DNA from: Gammaproteobacteria bacterium
Lineage (GTDB): Bacteria > Pseudomonadota > Gammaproteobacteria > Pseudomonadales > Pseudomonadaceae
Assembly: GCA_012800475.1 (NCBI GenBank)
Contig: JAAZJF010000216.1
Coordinates: 1 to 13,359, forward strand
Direction of reading: 5' to 3'
DNA length: 13,359 nucleotides
The notes beneath the pieces are model-generated. The model was not told the DNA's origin. It saw only the letters and a program-made list of their open reading frames with translations, and made no database searches. Positions 7,798 through 13,359 of the stretch are shown piece by piece. The position numbers and the translations under genes were made by a program. Positions within the stretch are counted from its first letter, which is position 1. Each line of letters opens with the position of its first letter.

Positions 7798-7826
7798 AGT
7801 AAAGTCAATAAAGCGTTGAATGTCAA
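7798..7826 (-). promoter_or_regulatory. Sigma-70 type promoter of fleQ
   Basis: On the minus strand, TTGACA (7826-7821) is a perfect -35 box. It is followed after 17 bases by TTTACT (7803-7798), a 4/6 match to the -10 box. Transcription would start near 7791, about 55 bases before the fleQ ATG. The position between the upstream terminator and fleQ supports it. A sigma-70 promoter is what is known for fleQ in Pseudomonas. Confidence 0.55.
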
Positions 7827-7881
7827 TTTTATGGCGCAACTATTTGCACTGTTGTTGACGTACAGCAGTAATCTGACGCAT

Positions 7882-7917
7882 AAAAAAGCCCCCAGTACAG
7901 ACTGCACTGAGGGCTTT
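7882..7917 (-). terminator. Intrinsic terminator after fliT
   Basis: On the minus strand a 12-bp stem (7917-7906 with 7896-7885, one G-T wobble) has a 9-base loop. It ends in a run of six T (plus-strand A at 7882-7887), three of which pair into the stem. It lies 13 bases beyond the fliT stop and separates the flagellar block from fleQ. This is the strongest terminator in the window. Confidence 0.88.
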
Positions 7918-7930
7918 ACAAACCTAGCGA

Positions 7931-8230
7931 TCAACCAAACATTTGGTAGACTTTAGCGCTTTTTTTTGACTGTTTAATTTGAATCAACTCATCGGCAATA
8001 CGCTGCTGCTCGCTTTGACACGCACCGACTAAATCACGGTACAGGGCTAACAGCTCTTGCATACGCTCTCGCAACTCATCGGGGTGGTGTTGCGGATCTG
8101 CCATGGCCGAACTGACCGCATCACGGCACTGTAAATCAAGCTGACCAATCGCCTGCCAATCCTGCTGCGCTAAGGCATCACGTAATGCGGTACTTGTAGT
8201 GTGCAGCTGTTCAACAGTGCTTGCGCTCAT
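7931..8230 (-). CDS. fliT: FliT-like flagellar export chaperone
   Basis: A small, largely helical protein of 99 residues with no cysteine-rich or membrane segment. Position and size fit FliT, the cytoplasmic chaperone of the filament cap FliD, as found between fliS and fleQ in Pseudomonas. Sequence similarity within FliT is low in general, so the call rests mainly on location, helical composition (ELRERMQELLALYRDLV in the middle) and length. An AGAGG about 9 bases before the ATG is a good ribosome binding site. It begins 26 bp after the fliS stop and is likely cotranscribed with it. It is followed by a strong intrinsic terminator. Notably, its expected client fliD is not in the window. It could instead be the equivalent of the P. 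aeruginosa gene called fleP. Confidence 0.72.
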   Translation of the reverse strand: MSASTVEQLHTTSTALRDALAQQDWQAIGQLDLQCRDAVSSAMADPQHHPDELRERMQELLALYRDLVGACQSEQQRIADELIQIKQSKKSAKVYQMFG

Positions 8231-8256
8231 GATACTGACCTCTTAATCAACACAAC

Positions 8257-8637
8257 TTATGCAGCAATGGCATCCCAACCGCTTTTCACTTCGCGTAACA
8301 ACTGTGCTATTTCTTCAATAATCGCCACGTCGTTTTTCAGGTTGGCTTCCATTAAACGTGTGGTCATATACTCGTATAAGCTATCAAGATTAGCTGCCAG
8401 TTCGCCGCCTTTCTCGATATCTAAACCTTGACGCAAACCACCCACGATACCAATGGCTTTACCAATCAACTCACCTTTGAGTGCTGTTTGCCCACGCTCC
8501 ATAGCACCACGTGCTTGAGCCAGACGGGTTAAACCGCCTTCAATCAACATTTGAATTAAACGGTGCGGATCAGCCTCAATAGCGCGTGCTTGAGTATTGA
8601 CGGATTGGTACTGTCGCATAGCGGTCATTGCGTTCAT
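8257..8637 (-). CDS. fliS: Flagellar secretion chaperone FliS (Pseudomonas-type copy)
   Basis: FliS binds the C-terminal part of flagellin in the cytoplasm, prevents early polymerisation and delivers it to the export gate. The protein has 126 residues from the ATG at 8637. It shows the family pattern: RQYQSV near the N-terminus, PHRLIQMLIEGGL, then GGELAANLDSLYEYM and a C-terminal LLREVKSGWDAI. An in-frame ATG at 8652 would add five residues. GGAG at 8650-8647 lies 9 bases before the 8637 ATG and the shorter form matches Pseudomonas FliS, so that start is preferred. A sigma-28 promoter match lies just upstream and would drive this gene and fliT. It is the second of two tandem fliS genes and the closer to standard Pseudomonas FliS. 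Confidence 0.92.
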   Translation of the reverse strand: MNAMTAMRQYQSVNTQARAIEADPHRLIQMLIEGGLTRLAQARGAMERGQTALKGELIGKAIGIVGGLRQGLDIEKGGELAANLDSLYEYMTTRLMEANLKNDVAIIEEIAQLLREVKSGWDAIAA

Positions 8638-8646
8638 AACATCGTG

Positions 8647-8650
8647 CTCC
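8647..8650 (-). promoter_or_regulatory. fliS ribosome binding site (GGAG)
   Basis: GGAG lies 9 bases before the ATG at 8637. It overlaps the alternative upstream ATG (8652-8650), so it supports the 126-residue FliS. Confidence 0.6.
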
Positions 8651-8672
8651 ATAAGTGTTTCTACTAATACCT

Positions 8673-8699
8673 ATATCGTCACGGACCGCTAGGACTTTA
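8673..8699 (-). promoter_or_regulatory. Sigma-28 (FliA) promoter upstream of fliS-fliT
   Basis: On the minus strand, TAAAGTCC (8699-8692), an 11-base spacer and GACGATAT (8680-8673) match the FliA consensus TAAAGTTT-N11-GCCGATAA at 6 of 8 positions in each box with exact spacing. It sits in the gap between the first fliS-like gene and fliS, beginning 9 bases after the stop of the first. It would make fliS and fliT late, FliA-dependent genes that can be transcribed separately from flgJKL. Confidence 0.6.
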
Positions 8700-8707
8700 A
8701 CTTTATT

Positions 8708-9097
8708 TTAAATTAATTCTTTAGGCTCTTGTGCCGGATCAATCTGCGCCCAACCTTCACGCAGTTGTAAAATGATTCCCTGCACCTCTTCTAAGCTGTG
8801 TGCGCTGTTGTCCACCGCAACACTGGCCAAGCGACGCGTCATATAATCGTACAAATCATCTAAGTTTTGCGCCAAGTCACCGCCCAAGCTTTTATCCAGG
8901 CTGTCTTGCAACAAACCCAGAATGGTCAAGGTGGTATCCACCGCTTCACCGCGTTGTGCGGCGTTATTTGCTTGCTGAGCGATTAAAGCTTTGGAGATGC
9001 ACTCCAGTGCGCCATCAAGCAGCAATTCAACGGCTTGGTACGGCGTTAAATCTTGACCAGCGCCTACAGAGTTATAGGTTTGAATGGATGTACTCAT
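8708..9097 (-). CDS. fliS: FliS paralogue (first of two tandem fliS genes)
   Basis: This 129-residue helical protein has FliS family features: YNSVG near the N-terminus, PYQAVELLLDGALECI, GGDLAQNLDDLYDYMTRRL and LQLREGWAQI near the end. It aligns over its whole length with the neighbouring FliS but is clearly diverged, and lacks the AN-(L)KND stretch found there (here VAVDNSAHSLEEV). It may serve a second flagellin or another filament protein; that is inference. AAGGA about 10 bases before the ATG is a good ribosome binding site. It lies 59 bp after the flgL stop, in the place where Pseudomonas carries fliC, flaG and fliD before fliS. The symbol is a family name; the exact orthologue is uncertain. 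Confidence 0.85.
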   Translation of the reverse strand: MSTSIQTYNSVGAGQDLTPYQAVELLLDGALECISKALIAQQANNAAQRGEAVDTTLTILGLLQDSLDKSLGGDLAQNLDDLYDYMTRRLASVAVDNSAHSLEEVQGIILQLREGWAQIDPAQEPKELI

Positions 9098-9156
9098 GTT
9101 TATTGCGTCCTTATAATTAATGCTGGGTTATACAATTTTATATAATAACACTGACA
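9098..9156 (-). other. AT-rich spacer between flgL and the first fliS gene
   Basis: This 59-bp spacer holds several TATAAT-like strings but no convincing promoter pair, no FliA box and no intrinsic terminator. It contains no coding remnant of flagellin, flaG or fliD, which occupy this interval in Pseudomonas. Confidence 0.5.
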
Positions 9157-10434
9157 TCAACGAATCTTATCAAACAGATTCAGCTGACTGACTTTGACAA
9201 AACTTTGCTGCGCCGCTTCCAGCACAATGCTTTGGAAAGCCAGCTTGGAGAGCGCTTCAGGGTAATCAATCTCACGCAGTTCGGCCTGTACGCTTTTATT
9301 GACCAGTGCCACTTCTTCATTGTTATTTAAAGTGGTTTCAATCACATTCATCCGCGCACCAATCGAGCCGCGGGTACTGTCGATACTGACCATAGCGTGA
9401 TCAATATTGCTCAGCGCTGCCGCCACCGCATCACGTGTGTCACGCTTACCTTGTGGGCTGTCCGTGTTGTCTTCAAGAGCCATACGCAACTGTGCAATGG
9501 TATCGAGCACGCCTTGCTTTTCACTGTTAGGCAGCGCTTCAACTTGAATACTTTCACCACCCGCAGGCTCACCTTCAAACTGCATCACTACGCCACGAAA
9601 GGTCAGCGTATCGGGACGCCCTGCATCGTTATCTAAGCGACCACTTTGCAAAGGTTCATCACCATCCGTATACGGACTGGCATACACAGCATAGTCTTTA
9701 GGGTCACCCGGTGGCACAGCAGCAGGATCAGCAAAACGCACTTCAACACCGTTTGCAGGAAAGGCTGGATCACCTGAATAATTGATTTCATCTTGCACTA
9801 AAGGCTGCGATACCGCTAAGGACGAACCGGCTGGGACTGGCGTGGCCAGCTCACTTTTTAAACGCGCAGCATTGGGGATATTTTCAAAGACCTGCTTACC
9901 GCTATCGCCGATGGCAATATTGAGCGAGCTGCCAATTTGAATTTTACGCTGGCCATCATCGCCTTGATAGGTGTAACTGCCATCTGGCGCACGTTCAAAG
10001 GGCTGAGTTTTGCCTTGGAAACCGCCAAACATATACTCCCCGCGCGCATCACGGGTATTCATCAAACCCAATAGCTCGTCTTCACGCTCTTGCAACTCAA
10101 CCGCTAAAGACTGGCGATCCGCTTGGCTGAGTGCGCCGTTACCGGCTTCACCGGCAATTTCACGCACGCGCAACATAATATTATTGACTGAGTTTAAGGC
10201 TGATTCTTCTTGCGCCAAACTGCTGTTGGCTGCCGATAAGTTGCCTTTATATTGCGCCAGCATATTTTGCTGCTGATCCAACTGCAGTAAACGCACCGAT
10301 GCCACAGGGTCATCAGCCGGCGTTAAAATACGGTTGCCTGAGCTGATTTGCTGCTGGGTACGCATCGCGTCGGCATAGTTACGCTGAATGCCCTGCAGGC
10401 CATTGTTAAATGCTTGTAGGCTGGAAATACGCAT
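9157..10434 (-). CDS. flgL: Flagellar hook-filament junction protein FlgL (HAP3)
   Basis: FlgL is exported through the flagellar secretion system and forms the ring joining FlgK to the first flagellin subunits. The 425 residues are normal for the Pseudomonas type. The flagellin-like N-terminus (about 1-60) reads MRISSLQAFNNGLQGIQ with ISSGNRILTPADDP. The C-terminal helix (about 385-425) contains LSKLAFQSIVLEAAQQSF and ends FDKIR. Together these form the coiled-coil core common to flagellin and FlgL. The middle variable part (about 140-320) is the exposed domain. GAGGAG precedes the ATG by about 8 bases. It follows flgK after 43 bp on the same strand. Confidence 0.95.
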   Translation of the reverse strand: MRISSLQAFNNGLQGIQRNYADAMRTQQQISSGNRILTPADDPVASVRLLQLDQQQNMLAQYKGNLSAANSSLAQEESALNSVNNIMLRVREIAGEAGNGALSQADRQSLAVELQEREDELLGLMNTRDARGEYMFGGFQGKTQPFERAPDGSYTYQGDDGQRKIQIGSSLNIAIGDSGKQVFENIPNAARLKSELATPVPAGSSLAVSQPLVQDEINYSGDPAFPANGVEVRFADPAAVPPGDPKDYAVYASPYTDGDEPLQSGRLDNDAGRPDTLTFRGVVMQFEGEPAGGESIQVEALPNSEKQGVLDTIAQLRMALEDNTDSPQGKRDTRDAVAAALSNIDHAMVSIDSTRGSIGARMNVIETTLNNNEEVALVNKSVQAELREIDYPEALSKLAFQSIVLEAAQQSFVKVSQLNLFDKIR

Positions 10435-10477
10435 GGCCTAGCTCCTCATCGTTGAACTGCTCGCAAGCAATTCACAC

Positions 10478-12550
10478 TTATCTTAATGTACTGATCAATG
10501 TATCGAACAATGTGCGCGCAACTTGAATCACTTGGGCTGACGCATTGTAGTATTGCTCGAACTGAATCAAGTTAGCGGCTTCTTCATCTAAACTCACAGC
10601 CGACACCGAATTGCGGCTGTCGGTCGACTGCTGCAAGATGGCCCCCGTTGCCACATCATCGCGACGGGCTTGCGCGGTTAAGGTGCCGACCCGCTCAACC
10701 ATATCGCCGTAGCCGTTGTTAAAATTCATACCGCTGTTGCTGTTAGCACTATTGGGATCAACGCCCACCACCTGCTTATTTTGCAAGTCAGCTAACTTTA
10801 AAGCGTTACGGTTATCAGACACACCGTTTTTATTGAAATCGATACTGAACTTATCGCCATTTTCTGGGCGACCGCTGATGCTTTGGCTGACAGTAAAGCT
10901 CTGCTGCACGCCACCCACATTCACTTCAATGCTGTATTTAAGATCATTGCTTTGGCCCGGTGTTACGCCACCTGGCACGGTTTGTCCGTCAGCAGTGAGC
11001 ATCGTCACTGTCACACCCGGCGGCAGCGGAGTGTCCACCACCATCGCATTGGATGCTGCATCAAAGCGCATGCCCACTTGACTGACCGCAGCCAAAGCAT
11101 CACGGCTCAGCCCTGCCAGCGGCGGCGTTGAGTTATCAGTAAAGCCTTCTAAAGAGGGCTGGGTGATTTTACCCGTACCTTTGTTTTGCAGATCAGCTTC
11201 ACCTTTAAAGGGGCCAGCAAAAGCGAGTTGATCCGCTTGATCCAGCTCGGCTGAAATACCTGCAGCGCCGCGACGCGTGGGTTCTAAGACAAACTGATCA
11301 CCTGCCGCCGGTGTACCACTGAGTGTGAGGCTAAAACCTTGATCACGCCCTGCACTATCGGTAAAACTGAGAGCACCATCCGCACCTTGCGTGACCGTCA
11401 TCGCCGCACCATCACTTAAACGACGCGCGGTAAAATCAGTGCCATCAAAATCCAAACGGTAATCACTGGTGGTCAGCACCGAGGTGTCGGTAATGCGCAT
11501 ATCACCGCTGACATTACTGGTGTTCGTGGCCACTGGACGCACGCGCAAACCAGTTAAGCTGGGATCATTAATATCTTTAAATAAATTCGCACCCACCTGC
11601 CCTTTTAAATCCAAACCTTGGCCCAGTTGGGTGTTCACTTCCTCACTGATACTTAATGCCAAACGGCCTAAGGCATTGACGCTGGGCTTTAACGCATCTT
11701 CACGGTAACGCAACAAACCGCCCACCTCACCACCACTGAGAGCGCTGGTGATATTTTGACGTGAGCCGCCACTGACAAAATCAATTTCAAAGGTATTGGG
11801 ATCACCGCGACCGGGCACTGCTTGCAACTGATTGACGGTGTTGCCCACCACTAACGGCTGGCCGCTGCCTAAAGATACGTTAAAGGTATTGTTATCTTGC
11901 ACCACCACATTCACGCCCACATAGGTGGACAGCTGACGCACGGCCTCATCACGCGCGTCCAATAAGTCATTGGGTTGGCTGCCGTTTGCGCCCGCATTGG
12001 CGATGGCATCATTAAGCCCGCCAATGGTTTGCGCTAAACGATTAATCTGCTCAGTGCTGGTCACCAATTGCTTATTGATGCTGCTGTTTTGCGTGTTAAT
12101 GGTGTCGTATAAATCATTAAAGCGTCGCGCCAAACCCTCAGCTTCAGAGATCACTAACTGACGCGCTGGAATATTAGATGGGTCCTCGGCGGCAGCTTGT
12201 GTAGCCGAGAAGAACGCATCCATCGACGGTGTGATCCCGGTACTACTGCCCGCCAGTAAGCTATCGAGCTGATCAATCTGGCTTTTATAGGCGACAACAT
12301 CGCTGTTAAGCGAGGTGCTGGAGCGCACTTGCGTGGTTAAAAACTCATTGTAGCTGCGGCGCACATCTAACAAACTGGTGCCGGTACCAATATAACCTGC
12401 ACCACTGAACTGCGGCGTGCGCGTGCCTTGCACTGTATCTTGACGCGTGTAGCCGGGCGTATTCACGTTGGTGATATTGTGTCCGGTCACCGACAGTTTG
12501 GTTTTTGCCGCATGCAAACCCGACATACCAATATTTAATAAATCAGCCAT
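10478..12550 (-). CDS. flgK: Flagellar hook-associated protein FlgK (HAP1)
   Basis: FlgK is secreted and forms the first junction layer on the hook. The 690 residues are normal for Pseudomonas FlgK. The N-terminus has the rod/hook family motif MSGLHAAKTKLSVTGHNITN followed by VNTPGYTRQ. The C-terminal helical region (about 630-690) has SAVSLDEEAANLIQFEQYYN and ASAQVIQVARTLFDTLIS, the axial-protein signature. Between them lie the long D1-D3 domains, with about 300 residues of low-complexity, Gly/Asp/Ser/Thr-rich sequence. The string DLQNK occurs twice in the distal part, a minor internal similarity. The Shine-Dalgarno GAGGTG lies 4 bases before the ATG and overlaps the flgJ stop codon, with 8 bp between stop and start, so translation is probably coupled to flgJ. 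Confidence 0.96.
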   Translation of the reverse strand: MADLLNIGMSGLHAAKTKLSVTGHNITNVNTPGYTRQDTVQGTRTPQFSGAGYIGTGTSLLDVRRSYNEFLTTQVRSSTSLNSDVVAYKSQIDQLDSLLAGSSTGITPSMDAFFSATQAAAEDPSNIPARQLVISEAEGLARRFNDLYDTINTQNSSINKQLVTSTEQINRLAQTIGGLNDAIANAGANGSQPNDLLDARDEAVRQLSTYVGVNVVVQDNNTFNVSLGSGQPLVVGNTVNQLQAVPGRGDPNTFEIDFVSGGSRQNITSALSGGEVGGLLRYREDALKPSVNALGRLALSISEEVNTQLGQGLDLKGQVGANLFKDINDPSLTGLRVRPVATNTSNVSGDMRITDTSVLTTSDYRLDFDGTDFTARRLSDGAAMTVTQGADGALSFTDSAGRDQGFSLTLSGTPAAGDQFVLEPTRRGAAGISAELDQADQLAFAGPFKGEADLQNKGTGKITQPSLEGFTDNSTPPLAGLSRDALAAVSQVGMRFDAASNAMVVDTPLPPGVTVTMLTADGQTVPGGVTPGQSNDLKYSIEVNVGGVQQSFTVSQSISGRPENGDKFSIDFNKNGVSDNRNALKLADLQNKQVVGVDPNSANSNSGMNFNNGYGDMVERVGTLTAQARRDDVATGAILQQSTDSRNSVSAVSLDEEAANLIQFEQYYNASAQVIQVARTLFDTLISTLR

Positions 12551-12558
12551 TGTTCACC

Positions 12559-13359
12559 TCAAGCCCGCACGCTAGTTTGCGACGTTACTGTACTCGCTAC
12601 TTGCTGATAGCTTTGCATTTTCTGCGCAATTTGGGAAATCTTACGCGCGTAATTCGGATCCGTTGCATAGCCTGCTTGCTGCAACTCATTGACAAATTGT
12701 TCAGGATTGGCAGTGGTTTGCAAGGCCTTAGCGTAGCGGCCATTACTCTGCAAAAAATCGACATAATCATTAAAGCTCTGCTCAAATGAGCCGTAACTGC
12801 GAAAATCTGCTTTCTCTTTAACCTTCACGCCTTGCACATACTCAGAGGTCGTCACATTAGCAGACGCACCGCCCCAGCCATGGGCCTTAATACCAAATAA
12901 GTTATGACTGCTGTCGCCGCCTTTGTTACTGATAATGGATTGACCCCAGCCGGTTTCCAGTGCGGCTTGCGCCACCAAGTAACGAGGATCAACACCCAGC
13001 TTTTTGGCTGCTTGTTCAGCCATCGGCAACATGGTGGCAACAAATTCTTCGGGGGAAGCAAATTGCTTACGATTTAAATCTGCCGCTGTCGCAGTGGCGC
13101 TTACGCCGTTGACCTGCAAGGCTGCATCAGGACCTGCGGGATAACTGCGTGCTGCTTGCCAGTCTTGTCGCTGCTCAGGTGTGTGCTGCGCCAAAGCCGT
13201 ACGCAATTGTTGCTGCGCCATTTCGCCAATGCCCGCTAAAGAGCGCCCCGCCGCCGTCATGGGTAAGGCCAAGCGGCGCTGGTTTAATAAAGCGGTGTCA
13301 TCACGCTGGGTCTGGAGCGAGTTGTGCATGGTTTGTGGCAGGCTCACATTGGGCGCAGC
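12559..13359 (-). CDS. flgJ: Flagellar peptidoglycan hydrolase FlgJ, partial (N-terminus beyond window)
   Basis: FlgJ is a periplasmic, bifunctional protein: its N-terminal half caps the growing rod and its C-terminal half is a beta-N-acetylglucosaminidase that opens the peptidoglycan. Only the C-terminal 267 residues are visible. The frame stays open through the window edge, so the GTG at 13347 is not taken as the start. The visible part has a variable linker, then the hydrolase domain from about FASPEEFVATMLPMAEQAA. The catalytic Glu is in AALETGWGQS (codon 12957-12955), followed by SSHNLFGIKA, the FRSYGSFEQSFNDYVDFL segment and GYATDPNYARKI. These are standard for the family. Pseudomonas FlgJ is about 400 residues, so roughly a third is missing. 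It is the first visible gene of flgJ-flgK-flgL. Confidence 0.94.
   Translation of the reverse strand, partial: AAPNVSLPQTMHNSLQTQRDDTALLNQRRLALPMTAAGRSLAGIGEMAQQQLRTALAQHTPEQRQDWQAARSYPAGPDAALQVNGVSATATAADLNRKQFASPEEFVATMLPMAEQAAKKLGVDPRYLVAQAALETGWGQSIISNKGGDSSHNLFGIKAHGWGGASANVTTSEYVQGVKVKEKADFRSYGSFEQSFNDYVDFLQSNGRYAKALQTTANPEQFVNELQQAGYATDPNYARKISQIAQKMQSYQQVASTVTSQTSVRA

Noticed and set aside
7695..7934. 79-codon minus-strand frame spanning the fliT-fleQ gap
   Set aside because: It runs across the intrinsic terminator and the fleQ promoter, overlaps the fleQ start, and resembles no known protein. It is chance open frame in the leader.
13345..13347. GTG at 13347 as the flgJ start
   Set aside because: The frame remains open to the window edge and the rod-cap domain expected at the N-terminus is missing, so the gene simply runs off the window.

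Overview
The window looks like a chromosomal segment of a gammaproteobacterium in the Pseudomonadaceae. The GacS, FleQ, CysM, QueF and FliS proteins all read like Pseudomonas orthologues, and divergent gacS / cysM-rlmD is a Pseudomonas arrangement. Base composition appears close to 50% G+C by eye (not computed). That is low for typical Pseudomonas and would suit a lower-GC lineage such as Thiopseudomonas/Oblitimonas; this placement is inference. I see no mobile element, CRISPR array, tRNA or rRNA.

Left part (1-4590): rlmD (C-terminal end cut by the window edge) and cysM lie on the minus strand and overlap by 4 bases (ATGA). A divergent intergenic region of about 150 bp separates them from gacS on the plus strand. 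gacS encodes the unorthodox hybrid sensor kinase that heads the Gac/Rsm switch. It converges on ung with only 4 bp between the stop codons.

Middle part (4595-7880), all minus strand: ung (uracil-DNA glycosylase), queF (queuosine biosynthesis, with a hairpin that appears to cover its ribosome binding site), and fleQ (flagellar/biofilm master regulator). fleQ has a good sigma-70 promoter of its own.

Right part (7882-13359), all minus strand: a flagellar filament block. In transcription order it is flgJ (5' end cut by the window edge), flgK, flgL, a first fliS-like gene, fliS and fliT, ending in a strong intrinsic terminator before fleQ. flgJ-flgK-flgL are tightly spaced, with Shine-Dalgarno sequences overlapping or close behind the preceding stop. 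A good sigma-28 (FliA) promoter match lies between the two fliS genes.

How the parts work together: FlgJ cuts peptidoglycan for the rod, FlgK and FlgL join hook to filament, and the FliS and FliT proteins are export chaperones for flagellin and the cap. FleQ sits at the top of the flagellar cascade and answers to c-di-GMP, while GacS controls the motile/sessile switch in parallel. The most notable points are: flagellin, flaG and fliD are missing from the place where Pseudomonas keeps them; fleSR does not follow fleQ; FleQ carries His instead of Arg at the c-di-GMP R-switch position; and there are two tandem FliS paralogues. I did not find a wholly new system; the interest is in rearrangement and regulation of known ones.
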